Source of the DNA: DATBRG01 sp036560445
GTDB lineage: Bacteria > Pseudomonadota > Gammaproteobacteria > Burkholderiales > Methylophilaceae
Assembly (NCBI GenBank): GCA_036560445.1
Contig: DATBRG010000007.1
Location: 27,277-91,276, forward strand
Direction of reading: 5' to 3'
DNA: 64,000 bases
The position numbers and the translations under genes were made by a program. The notes under the pieces are model-generated. The model was given only the letters and a program-made list of their open reading frames with translations, was not told where the DNA came from and did not search any database. Each line of letters starts with the position of its first letter. Positions within the stretch are counted from its first letter, which is position 1. Below are positions 45,431-53,949 of the stretch, one piece after another.

Positions 45431-46879
45431 TTAAGCTATTGCAGGACTGAGGCCGCCTTCAAGCTCAGTAGTGCCCTTGCGGATGGTTCTGAATACGTTG
45501 TAGCACATGAGTATCATGCCGGCGAGGAAGAATGTCCCCCCTATGCCACGCATGATGTAGAACGGATGCGCCGCTGCCACTGACTCAACAAAGGCATATT
45601 GCAGATTGCCGTAGTCGTCAAAAGCGCGCCACATGAGGCCCTGCATGATGCCGGATATCCACATCGCGGTGATGTAGAGCAACACGCCGATAGTGGCCAG
45701 CCAGAAATGCACATTGATCAGTTTTTGGCTGTGCATCGGAGTGTTCCACAGACGCGGTATCAAGTGATAGAGGCTGCCAAAAGTAACCATAGCCACCCAG
45801 CCCAGCGCACCGGAATGCACGTGGCCGATGGTCCAGTCAGTGTAATGCGATAGCGCGTTCACATCCTTGAGTGACATCATTGGGCCTTCAAAGGTAGACA
45901 TCCCGTAGAACGATAGTGCCACGATCAGGAAACGCATCACCGGGTCAGTACGCAACTTGTCCCAGGCACCGGAAAGCGTGAGGATACCGTTGATCATGCC
46001 GCCCCAGGATGGCAGCAACAGCATGATGGAGAAAGTTGCAGCCAGAGTCGATGTCCAGTCCGGGATGGCAGTCCAGTGCAAGTGGTGAGCACCAGCCCAC
46101 ATATAGAGGAATATGATGGCCCAGAAGTGCAGTACGGATAGGCGATAGGAATAAACCGGGCGCCCTGCCTGCTTAGGCACAAAGTAATACATCATGCCGA
46201 GGAAGGCCGCTGTCAGGAAGAAGCCCACCGAATTATGGCCATACCACCATTGCGTCATCGCATCCTGCGCGCCGGAGAACAGGCTGTAGGATTTCATCGA
46301 GAACATGCTGATAGGCACAGCGAGATTGTTAAAGGTATGCAGGATAGCGGTGGCGAGGATAAAAGCTAGATAGAACCAGTTGGCAACATAGATATGCGGT
46401 TGCTTGCGCTTCATCAGGGTGCCGACAAATACAATCAGGTAGGTAACCCAGACGATTTCAATCAGGATGTCGATTGGCCATTCCATCTCGGCGTATTCAC
46501 GACCCTGGCTGTAACCCATCATGTTTCCTAGTGCGGCACAAACAATCACTGTCTGCCAGCCCCAGAACGTAAAATTAGCCATACCATCACTGAATAGCCG
46601 CGCCTGACAGGTGCGCTGTACCACGTAGTAAGAGGTGGCAAATAGGGCGCTACCACCAAACCCGAAAATCACGGTGCCGGTATGCACAGGACGCAAGCGG
46701 CCAAAGGTGATGAAAGGGTTATCGAAATTGAGAATCGGGAAAGCCAGTTCAGAGGCAATATAAACGCCAACAAACATGCCGAGTGCGCCCCAGACCAGAG
46801 TCATGATGGTGAATCGGCGGACAATATCGTAATTGTAATACTCGCTACTTGTCGCGTCTGAGGCGGTAACGTTTGCCAT
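45431..46879 (-). CDS. ccoN: cbb3 oxidase catalytic subunit I
   Basis: A 482-residue heme-copper oxidase core with about twelve membrane helices, reducing oxygen to water with high affinity. Conserved histidine segments for heme and CuB are visible (HTGTVIFGFGG, WYGHNSVGFFLTAAFLG, AGAHHLHWTAIPDW, GHVHSGALGWVAM). GGAGA precedes the ATG. No FNR/Anr-type box is visible in the 94 bases upstream. Confidence 0.96.
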   Translation of the reverse strand: MANVTASDATSSEYYNYDIVRRFTIMTLVWGALGMFVGVYIASELAFPILNFDNPFITFGRLRPVHTGTVIFGFGGSALFATSYYVVQRTCQARLFSDGMANFTFWGWQTVIVCAALGNMMGYSQGREYAEMEWPIDILIEIVWVTYLIVFVGTLMKRKQPHIYVANWFYLAFILATAILHTFNNLAVPISMFSMKSYSLFSGAQDAMTQWWYGHNSVGFFLTAAFLGMMYYFVPKQAGRPVYSYRLSVLHFWAIIFLYMWAGAHHLHWTAIPDWTSTLAATFSIMLLLPSWGGMINGILTLSGAWDKLRTDPVMRFLIVALSFYGMSTFEGPMMSLKDVNALSHYTDWTIGHVHSGALGWVAMVTFGSLYHLIPRLWNTPMHSQKLINVHFWLATIGVLLYITAMWISGIMQGLMWRAFDDYGNLQYAFVESVAAAHPFYIMRGIGGTFFLAGMILMCYNVFRTIRKGTTELEGGLSPAIA

Positions 46880-46973
46880 GACGGCATCTCCTAAATGCTA
46901 AATTCTTGGATCGAAAAACCCGCAATTATATGCCGTACCACCCCCTCAGAACAACCTTAAAACTCGAGAAGGC

Positions 46974-47549
46974 TTAAAGTATTTGCTGCAAATCGCTGGC
47001 TATTTCGGCTGGCTTCTCGCCAAACTTGATATAAACCCTGACCTTGCCAGTCTTGTCGAAAGCATACACCCCTGCGCTATGGTCTATGCTATACCCACTT
47101 TTGCCAGCCTGAGGCTCTTTGGCGTAAAAAACCTTGAAATTCTTGGCGGTCTCTGCGGTTTGCTCAGGGGTGCCATAGAGCCCCAGAAAACGCTTATCGA
47201 ACGATGGCACGAACTGTGCAAGCACCTGCTGGGTATCGCGCTCAGGGTCTACTGTCACGAACAGCACCTGCACTTCGTCACTTTTACTGCCCAAGAGTTT
47301 CATGGCAGAAGCAAGGTCTGCCATCGTAGTCGGGCAGACATCGGGGCAATGCGTATAGCCAAAGAACAAGGCAACTACCTTGCCCTTGAAATCTTCCAGG
47401 TGCCGCAGCTTACCGTTATGGTCAGTCAGGCTCAGGTCCTTGGCAAAGTCGGCACCCGTAATATCGGTGCCAAATAATTGCTGCTGTTGCTTGGCCGGGC
47501 TGCAAGCTATCAAGAGCGTACAAATCAGGGCCAGAAGGGTCTTGTGCAT
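46974..47549 (-). CDS. Sco1/SenC-type copper chaperone lipoprotein
   Basis: A 191-residue thioredoxin-fold protein for copper delivery to oxidases. The signal peptide ends in the lipobox LLIAC, putting the lipidated cysteine at 16. The copper ligands are C68 and C72 in GYTHCPDVCPTTM plus a histidine in GYSIDHSAGVY. It lies just downstream-upstream of the cbb3 cluster on the same strand, 94 bases before ccoN, so it is a likely part of cbb3 copper-site assembly. Confidence 0.92.
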   Translation of the reverse strand: MHKTLLALICTLLIACSPAKQQQQLFGTDITGADFAKDLSLTDHNGKLRHLEDFKGKVVALFFGYTHCPDVCPTTMADLASAMKLLGSKSDEVQVLFVTVDPERDTQQVLAQFVPSFDKRFLGLYGTPEQTAETAKNFKVFYAKEPQAGKSGYSIDHSAGVYAFDKTGKVRVYIKFGEKPAEIASDLQQIL

Positions 47550-47708
47550 TAAGTGCTTTCAGAACTGAATAGTGATTGGGTATATTTTAACACGGCGCAC
47601 TTGCCCGGAATTGTGCATCAAAAATCGATGCAAGCCTCTTCTGGCAATGCTTCCAGCAATAAAATGTACGCACTGGGCTATGACCAAGAAATACCACGAA
47701 AGTTGGTT

Positions 47709-48575
47709 TTATTTTGCTTTTAACCCAAGTTCGAAACCCAGCACGCCGCATTTCTGCCCGGCCAAACTGCACGCGGCCTCCAGCATCTTCGGCAAAGAAA
47801 GCTCTCTGATAGCAGCATCTATCAATGCTGCATTAAAAGTATCGCCTGCGCCCAGCGTATCCAGCACCTTGGGCGGCGGCATAGCCGGCGCATGGTGAAC
47901 CACGCCAGCATCATCCAGCGCATATGCCCCCTGCTCGCCAGCGGCCAGTACAACCTGCGCCTGTGGTGCTTGCTGTTGCATCCATGGCAAGAAATCATGC
48001 GGCTCGACATGCTGCATGTGCCTGGCGAAATGGCGCGAACATATAAGTAGATCAGCCAGGCCGAATAAACTTGCAATACCATCACGCGGCTTTTCCAGCT
48101 CCAGAGAGATTGGCAGCCCAGGTCGGGCTTCACGGACATACAGCATCATGGCGGTTACTGCCTCGATATTGCGACCCTCGAAATGTACCCAATCAAATGC
48201 TTGCAGTAGCGCTTTTTTAAAATCGTCAAACGATAGTTCTGGCAGGTCACGATAGTGCACGATGCTGCGCGTATCGCCAGCCAGATAGATACTCGAAGTC
48301 GGCGGCCTGCCCGGCAAGCATGGACAGTGGCTGAAATCCACGCCATAGTGGGCAAAGTCCTGGCTGATGACGGAAGTCTCCGGAGCATCGGCCAGGGTAC
48401 CGAGAAACTCTAGCTGATGGCCTAGCTGCGCCAACACCACGGCGCTATTGGCAGCGTTGCCGCCACGCGCAGTTCGCAGGCTCTCAGCGCGCATCTCCTC
48501 ATCGGCATCAGGATGATGCTGCAGGCCGAATACCAGATCCAGCGTGACCGTTCCCACCGTTAAAATACGTGCCAT
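47709..48575 (-). CDS. PfkB-family sugar kinase
   Basis: A 288-residue ribokinase-fold kinase. It has the N-terminal substrate-binding segment (RILTVGTVTLDLVF then ARGGNAANSAVVLAQLG) and the catalytic anion-hole motif DTLGAGDTFNAALIDA near the end. The sugar substrate cannot be told from sequence alone; ketohexokinase- or ribokinase-like annotation is possible. It stands alone and is divergent from ilvE. Confidence 0.87.
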   Translation of the reverse strand: MARILTVGTVTLDLVFGLQHHPDADEEMRAESLRTARGGNAANSAVVLAQLGHQLEFLGTLADAPETSVISQDFAHYGVDFSHCPCLPGRPPTSSIYLAGDTRSIVHYRDLPELSFDDFKKALLQAFDWVHFEGRNIEAVTAMMLYVREARPGLPISLELEKPRDGIASLFGLADLLICSRHFARHMQHVEPHDFLPWMQQQAPQAQVVLAAGEQGAYALDDAGVVHHAPAMPPPKVLDTLGAGDTFNAALIDAAIRELSLPKMLEAACSLAGQKCGVLGFELGLKAK

Positions 48576-48694
48576 CCACTTTCCTTATCCATACTATAAG
48601 TACAGCTTGTCTATCCAAGGTTAGGCTGTGTCGTTTACAATTAAAGCTTTTTAATCCTTGCAAAACAAGCAGACAAGCAAACAGGAGAAGTAAG

Positions 48695-49627
48695 ATGGCT
48701 GTGGCCAAATCAATGGCAGACCGAGACGGAGTAATCTGGTACGACGGTAAAATGGTACCGTGGCGCGATGCCACCACCCATGTACTCACACACACATTGC
48801 ATTACGGCATGGGGGTGTTTGAGGGCGTGCGTGCGTACAAGACCGACAAGGGCCCTGCTATTTTCCGTTTGCAGGAGCATACTGACCGCCTGTTCCGCTC
48901 CGCCCACATCCTGGGCATGAAGATGCCTTACGACAAGGCCACGCTGATAGAAGCACAAAAGGCTGCTATCCGTGAGAACAAGCTGGAATCCGGCTACATG
49001 CGCCCGATGGCATTCTACGGCGCTGAAGCCATGGGCATCGCCGCCAAGACATTATCCACGCACGTTATCGTGGCTGCCTGGAGCTGGGGCGCCTACATGG
49101 GCGACGACGCCATCCAGAAGGGTATTCGCGTCAAGACATCCTCTTTCTCGCGCCACCACGTCAACATCCACATGTGCAAGGCCAAAGCCAACGGCAACTA
49201 CCTCAACTCCATCCTCGCGCACCAGGAAGCGGCGCAAGATGGCTACGACGAAGCCTTGCTGCTGGATGTAGATGGTTTTGTAGCTGAAGGCTCGGGCGAG
49301 AACATCTTTATTGTCCGCAACGGCAAGATTTATACGCCAGACCTCACCAGCGCGCTGGAGGGCATCACCCGCGATACCGTGGTTCAACTGGCAGGCGAGT
49401 TGGGCATCCCGGTTATCGAGAAGCGCATCACGCGTGATGAGGTCTACTGTGCCGACGAAGCCTTCTTCACCGGCACCGCGGCTGAAGTCACGCCTATCCG
49501 CGAGCTGGATAACCGCGCCATTGGTGCTGGCGTACGTGGCCCCATCACCGAGAAGCTGCAATCCATGTACTTCGACGCAGTCACCGGTAAATCCGCAGCG
49601 CATCAGGGCTGGCTGACACTGGTCTAA
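48695..49627 (+). CDS. ilvE: Branched-chain amino acid aminotransferase
   Basis: A 310-residue PLP enzyme of fold type IV, doing the last step of valine, leucine and isoleucine synthesis. It opens with GVIWYDGKMVPWRDATTHVLTHTLHYGMGVFEGVRAY. The PLP lysine is expected at K164 in KAKANGNYL, and EGSGENIF and GITRDTV are the later cofactor motifs. The ATG at 48695 has AGGAG upstream; the longer frame begins inside the divergent gene and is not real coding. A small zinc-finger gene follows 14 bases later. Confidence 0.96.
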   Translation: MAVAKSMADRDGVIWYDGKMVPWRDATTHVLTHTLHYGMGVFEGVRAYKTDKGPAIFRLQEHTDRLFRSAHILGMKMPYDKATLIEAQKAAIRENKLESGYMRPMAFYGAEAMGIAAKTLSTHVIVAAWSWGAYMGDDAIQKGIRVKTSSFSRHHVNIHMCKAKANGNYLNSILAHQEAAQDGYDEALLLDVDGFVAEGSGENIFIVRNGKIYTPDLTSALEGITRDTVVQLAGELGIPVIEKRITRDEVYCADEAFFTGTAAEVTPIRELDNRAIGAGVRGPITEKLQSMYFDAVTGKSAAHQGWLTLV

Positions 49628-49641
49628 CCAGAGGGAATATC

Positions 49642-49839
49642 ATGGCCGAAGCTAAAGCAATGGCAGAGATCGAGGTAACGGCAAAAGACTTGCCGTTACA
49701 CTGCCCCACCAAGGAAGTGGCTTTGTGGGCCTCGCACCCACGCGTGTTTCTGGACATCGCTGAAACAGGGCACGCCATGTGCCCGTATTGCGGGACAAAG
49801 TACAAACTGAAGGCGGGTGAAACCGTTGGCCATCACTAA
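49642..49839 (+). CDS. Small CHCC zinc-finger protein
   Basis: A 65-residue protein of the COG4391/zf-CHCC family, related to the NDUFS6-type zinc-binding fold. The zinc ligands are C in LHCPTK, H in SHPRV and the pair CPYC in GHAMCPYCGTKYKL. GAGGG precedes the ATG. It follows ilvE closely, probably in one transcript, a pairing common in betaproteobacteria. Its molecular role is not established. Confidence 0.87.
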   Translation: MAEAKAMAEIEVTAKDLPLHCPTKEVALWASHPRVFLDIAETGHAMCPYCGTKYKLKAGETVGHH

Positions 49840-49843
49840 TCAA

Positions 49844-50068
49844 ATGTGCATTCCAGAACAAATTCGCTTGATATGCCAAGAATTGGCCAAGAATAATCCA
49901 ATTATTCACAGGCAAGATGTTCTCACAGAAGCTGTTAAACGTGGGATCAATCCAAAGTCTGTGCTGCTTGCTGACTATTGTGATAACACTAGAACGAGCC
50001 AGTGGTCTCAATATAACTTCCTACACTGGGTTAGCAGAGGGCAATACACGCTAAGAATTAAAAATTAA
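49844..50068 (+). CDS. Small orphan protein, unknown
   Basis: A 74-residue soluble protein (MCIPEQIRLICQELAKNN at the start, HWVSRGQYTLRIKN at the end). I do not recognise a family. Its helix-rich first half and the basic GRxINPKSV-like middle could be a small DNA-binding fold, but this is a guess. The frame is also open from GTG 49817, overlapping the zinc-finger gene; no good ribosome site decides. GC is low (22 of 60 in one sample), and its stop codon lies inside an AATTAAAGG-type repeat, as if the gene arrived with it. Confidence 0.5.
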   Translation: MCIPEQIRLICQELAKNNPIIHRQDVLTEAVKRGINPKSVLLADYCDNTRTSQWSQYNFLHWVSRGQYTLRIKN

Positions 50069-50083
50069 AGGAGTCAGTTTCGA
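50063..50083 (+). repeat. AATTAAAGGAGTCAG repeat
   Basis: AATTAAAGGAGTCAGTTTCG plus A. It contains the stop codon of the small orphan gene and ends exactly at the murI stop codon. It is a third locus of the repeat seen at 3841-3865 and 5739-5774. Confidence 0.65.
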
Positions 50084-50941
50084 TTAATTCTCGGGAGTCG
50101 GCTCCTGCATATATTTTGCCGATACCGGCAACGGCACCACCTGTCCCTCCCCGCCCCATAGTTTTGCAACCAGCTCGGTAGATTGCTGTAGTTCATGACT
50201 GTTTTCTCGGTTAAGCCAGAATAAGTTTTTACCTTCTGCCTGACCGGTATTCAACAACCCCGCTTCTTCCAGCCGCTTGCGTAACTGACGCGCCACTGCG
50301 GCACCGGTATCAATCAGGGTGATTTGCGAGCCGGCCAGTTCTGCAATCAGTGGCACCACAAAGGGGTAATGCGTGCAGCCCAGCACCACGGTATCTGCCC
50401 CGGCAGCGAGCAGTGGATCGATATAGCGCTTTAGCAAACCCCTAGTTTCTGGTGTATCCAGCTCGCCGCGCTCTATGCATTCGACCAACCCTATGCAAGC
50501 CTCGGTAACTATTTTGACTTCTTGTCCGTAGCTCTCAAGCAGTGCAGCGAACTGCGCGCTTTTGAGTGTACCGCTGGTGGCGAGCACGCCTACCACGCCA
50601 GTCTTTGTGGCTTTAACTGCAGGCTTCACGGCAGGCTCCATCCCAATAATCGGCAGGCTGTATTTACCACGCAGGTGTTCTATAGCCGCCGCGGTAGCAG
50701 TATTGCAGGCCACCACCAGTGCCTTGGCACCTTGCGCAATGAGGAAGTTAGCCAGATAAGTGGCGCGCTCGCGTATTACCTCGGGCGATTTATTGCCATA
50801 TGGGGCAAAGCGTGAATCGGCACAGTAGAGCAAATCTTCAGCCGGCAACAATTGCCGAATGTGCTTGAGTACGGAAATGCCACCTACGCCGGAATCAAAA
50901 ACACCCACTGCCCGGCAGCTAACCAATTCGTCTTTCTTCAT
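50084..50941 (-). CDS. murI: Glutamate racemase
   Basis: Cytosolic enzyme making D-glutamate for peptidoglycan, 285 residues. Catalytic motifs are VFDSGVGGISVLKHI near the start, the first cysteine in VVACNTATAAAI and the second in VVLGCTHYPFV. It stands alone on the minus strand, divergent from the ETR1-like gene. The C terminus runs to the edge of the repeat at 50063-50083. Confidence 0.95.
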   Translation of the reverse strand: MKKDELVSCRAVGVFDSGVGGISVLKHIRQLLPAEDLLYCADSRFAPYGNKSPEVIRERATYLANFLIAQGAKALVVACNTATAAAIEHLRGKYSLPIIGMEPAVKPAVKATKTGVVGVLATSGTLKSAQFAALLESYGQEVKIVTEACIGLVECIERGELDTPETRGLLKRYIDPLLAAGADTVVLGCTHYPFVVPLIAELAGSQITLIDTGAAVARQLRKRLEEAGLLNTGQAEGKNLFWLNRENSHELQQSTELVAKLWGGEGQVVPLPVSAKYMQEPTPEN

Positions 50942-51044
50942 TTTTCCTTATCTGGTTCCACGTAATGGCACAAGTGCATGCGCTATTTGCTATATTGCTA
51001 GTAAAGCACATCAACCGCCCGACAGAGATCGAGGACATAACATC

Positions 51045-53312
51045 ATGGATATGTTACTGCACTGGCTTGTTCCTGATAACTTCATGCCGCATGGACATTG
51101 CTATCTGTGGACGCCATCTCTCCTGTGGCTATATGTAGGTGCGGATAGCATGATCGCACTTTCCTACTTCACGATTCCAGTTGCGCTGATGTACTTCATC
51201 AAGAAGCGTGGAGACCTCCAGTTTAACTGGATTTTTATGATGTTTGCCATGTTCATTGCTGCCTGCGGGACAACACACATAATCGCCATATTCACGATTT
51301 GGGAGCCTGTCTACTGGCTGGATGCCGGGGTCAAAGCCTGGACTGGCATCATCTCCGGGCTGACTGCAATCATGCTTTGGCGACTGATGCCGGCAGCACT
51401 GGCAATACCCAGCACAGTGCAACTGCGAGAAGCCGTGGAAAAACTGCAAGATGAGGTGACGCATCGTCGCAATGCCGAGCGTGCACTAGCTGAGGTTAAC
51501 GAAAAGCTGGAATCCATGGTTGCACAGCGCACGCTGGAATTGACGGAGACCAACCAGCAATTGATCACCGAAATCGAGTTCCGCAAGCAAACCGAATACG
51601 ACCTATACCATGAAAAACAACGCGCACTGGTAACACTGGAATCGATTGGCGATGGAGTAATCACGACCGATACACAGTCAATGGTGACCTACCTCAACCC
51701 GGTGGCTGAACGCATGACGGGATGGAGCAAGCGGGATGCAAGCGGACGGCCGATTCTCGAGGTATTCCGCATCATCAATGAAAGTACGCGCAAACTGGCG
51801 CCCAACCCGGTCGAGATCGTGATGGCCCACCGCCAGATATGCGGCCTGGCCAACCATAGCGTGTTGCTCAGCAACGATGGCAATGAATACGCCGTAGAAG
51901 ACTCGGCCGCACCGATTATGGATTCCGATGGCACGATGATGGGCGTGGTACTGGTATTTCATGATGTCAGCGACGCCAGAAAAATGGCGCACCGCATGAC
52001 CTACCTTGCCGAACATGATTTCCTCACCGACCTGCCGAACCGCCTCTTACTCACCGACCGCCTACGCCAGGCCTTGCATTCTGCCAAGCGCAACGGCACC
52101 AACCTGGCGTTGATGTTTGTGGATATCGATCATTTCAAGAACATCAACGATACGCTGGGCCACGAAATCGGCGACCAGTTACTGAAACAGATAGCCAGCA
52201 CACTCAGCAATTGCTTGCGCAACACCGACACCATCAGCCGCCAGGGCGGTGACGAATTCATCATACTGCTACCTGATATTGCCGACGACTACGCGCCGGC
52301 TGATATTGCGGGCAAGTTGCTTGATGTCTGCTCTACCCTGTATATGGTCGGGGACTCGGAGCTAAGCGTTACCGCCAGTATCGGTATTGCCGTTTACCCA
52401 AATGATGGCAATACCGCCGACTTGCTGATAAAAAATGCCGATACAGCCATGTATTACGCCAAGAGTGCCGGACGCAATAACTTCCAATTCTTCACCCAGG
52501 AAATGACACAGCGCGTCACCGAGCAAATGGCGCTTGAGAATAGTTTGCGCAAAGCCATCAGCAATAATGAACTGGTGTTGCATTACCAACCCATGCTGTC
52601 TATATCCACAGGCGAGATTCAGGGAGTAGAGGCGCTGATACGCTGGAATCACCCTGAGTGGGGCCTGATCGGCCCAGACCGTTTCATCCCGGTGGCCGAG
52701 GCTGGTGGCCTGATTAACTCAATCGGCAACTGGGTTCTGCGCCAGGCATGTCGGCAAAACCGCATCTGGCAGGATATGGGCCTGCCACCCATACGCGTAT
52801 CCATCAACTTGTCCGTATTACAGTTCCGCCAGCCCGATTTTCTGCAGGAAATCACGCAAATCTTGCTGCAAAGCGGCATGACACCTAACTACCTCATACT
52901 GGAAGTAACGGAAAGCATCTCTCTACAGGGGCAGGCCGAAGTCATCAGCTGGCTCAACACTCTCAAGGAAATGGGCGTTAGTCTGGCTGTCGACGATTTT
53001 GGTACAGGTTATTCCAGCCTTTCTTACTTGAAGAGGCTTCCGGTTGATATAATCAAAATTGATAAGAGCTTTATCCGTGATATTGCTAGTGACCCGAATG
53101 ACGCCGCCATTATTATCGCAATCATCAGTATGGCCCACAGCCTTAAGCTTTCGGTCACTGCTGAAGGTGTGGAAACCTCTCAGCAACTTGATTTCCTGAA
53201 AGCGAATGGCTGCGATTGCGTGCAAGGCTTCATGTTCAGTCATCCGTTACCGGCTGAAGACCTCGCAGCGCTACTGCAAAACAGCAAATCTGATTCTCCA
53301 AAACCAACTTAA
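51045..53312 (+). CDS. ETR1-like sensor with PAS, GGDEF and EAL domains
   Basis: A 755-residue membrane protein. Residues 24-112 form three helices that align with the ethylene-binding domain of plant ETR1: D34, Y41, I44, P45, I71, C74 and H78 keep the spacing of ETR1 D25, Y32, I35, P36, I62, C65 and H69. A coiled coil (about 125-185), a PAS domain (about 190-315), a GGDEF domain (intact motif in RQGGDEFIILL, I-site RNTD) and an EAL domain follow. The EAL has EALIRW, DDFGTGYSSLSYL and AEGVET, so it appears catalytically competent. It may both make and break cyclic di-GMP. The ATG at 51045 has GAGG upstream; the frame is open further but overlaps murI. Confidence 0.9.
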   Translation: MDMLLHWLVPDNFMPHGHCYLWTPSLLWLYVGADSMIALSYFTIPVALMYFIKKRGDLQFNWIFMMFAMFIAACGTTHIIAIFTIWEPVYWLDAGVKAWTGIISGLTAIMLWRLMPAALAIPSTVQLREAVEKLQDEVTHRRNAERALAEVNEKLESMVAQRTLELTETNQQLITEIEFRKQTEYDLYHEKQRALVTLESIGDGVITTDTQSMVTYLNPVAERMTGWSKRDASGRPILEVFRIINESTRKLAPNPVEIVMAHRQICGLANHSVLLSNDGNEYAVEDSAAPIMDSDGTMMGVVLVFHDVSDARKMAHRMTYLAEHDFLTDLPNRLLLTDRLRQALHSAKRNGTNLALMFVDIDHFKNINDTLGHEIGDQLLKQIASTLSNCLRNTDTISRQGGDEFIILLPDIADDYAPADIAGKLLDVCSTLYMVGDSELSVTASIGIAVYPNDGNTADLLIKNADTAMYYAKSAGRNNFQFFTQEMTQRVTEQMALENSLRKAISNNELVLHYQPMLSISTGEIQGVEALIRWNHPEWGLIGPDRFIPVAEAGGLINSIGNWVLRQACRQNRIWQDMGLPPIRVSINLSVLQFRQPDFLQEITQILLQSGMTPNYLILEVTESISLQGQAEVISWLNTLKEMGVSLAVDDFGTGYSSLSYLKRLPVDIIKIDKSFIRDIASDPNDAAIIIAIISMAHSLKLSVTAEGVETSQQLDFLKANGCDCVQGFMFSHPLPAEDLAALLQNSKSDSPKPT

Positions 53313-53325
53313 GTAAAAAAACACC

Positions 53326-53874
53326 ATGGGTAACCGATTAAGCAGAATTTATACACGCACCGGTGACGACGGCACCACCGGGCTGGGCGATGGCACACGC
53401 GTCAACAAGGATAGCCTGCGTGTTGAAACCATGGGCGATGTGGATGAACTGAATGCCATCATCGGCATCCTGCTCACCGAGCCGCTACCAGAAAATATCG
53501 GCCAGACGCTTACGCGAGTGCAGCATGACCTGTTCGACCTCGGCGGTGAGGTGTGCATCCCCGGCCATGTGATGGTGAAGACTGAACGCGTGGCCGCACT
53601 GGAAAATATTCTTGATGGATTGAACGACAAACTGGACCCACTCAAGGAATTCATTTTACCCGGTGGCACCCGTGCTGCGGCCTATTGCCACCTGGCACGC
53701 ACTGTCTGCCGACGCGCCGAGCGCCAGTTGATCAGGCTCAACCGCGAGGAGCAAGTAACAGAAACCTCGCTGCAATACCTCAACCGCCTTTCTGACCTGT
53801 TGTTTGTGATGTCGCGTGCCATCAACAAGCATGTAGGCCGTGCTGATGTGCTATGGAAGAATGAAAGCGTATAG
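53326..53874 (+). CDS. PduO-type cob(I)alamin adenosyltransferase
   Basis: A 182-residue cytosolic enzyme that transfers the adenosyl group of ATP to cob(I)alamin, giving coenzyme B12. Signatures are YTRTGDDGTTGLGDGTRVNKD at the N terminus and the helical FILPGGTRAAAYCHLARTVCRRAERQLI segment, then YLNRLSDLLFVMSRAIN. It starts 13 bases after the ETR1-like gene and may share its transcript. No other cobalamin genes are in the window. Confidence 0.94.
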   Translation: MGNRLSRIYTRTGDDGTTGLGDGTRVNKDSLRVETMGDVDELNAIIGILLTEPLPENIGQTLTRVQHDLFDLGGEVCIPGHVMVKTERVAALENILDGLNDKLDPLKEFILPGGTRAAAYCHLARTVCRRAERQLIRLNREEQVTETSLQYLNRLSDLLFVMSRAINKHVGRADVLWKNESV

Positions 53875-53949
53875 TGTTCAAATTCCGAAATGCCATTTCA
53901 GGAGTTTCCCGTAAGTAAATCAACGCTGGCCGCTCTTGCCGAGGCAATC

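Noticed and set aside
46880..46973. FNR/Anr box before ccoN
   Set aside because: I looked for TTGAT-N4-ATCAA and found no acceptable match on either strand.
50859..51044. N-terminal extension of the ETR1-like protein
   Set aside because: It would overlap murI, lacks a ribosome site and is not part of any known domain; the ETR1-like domain starts properly from 51045.
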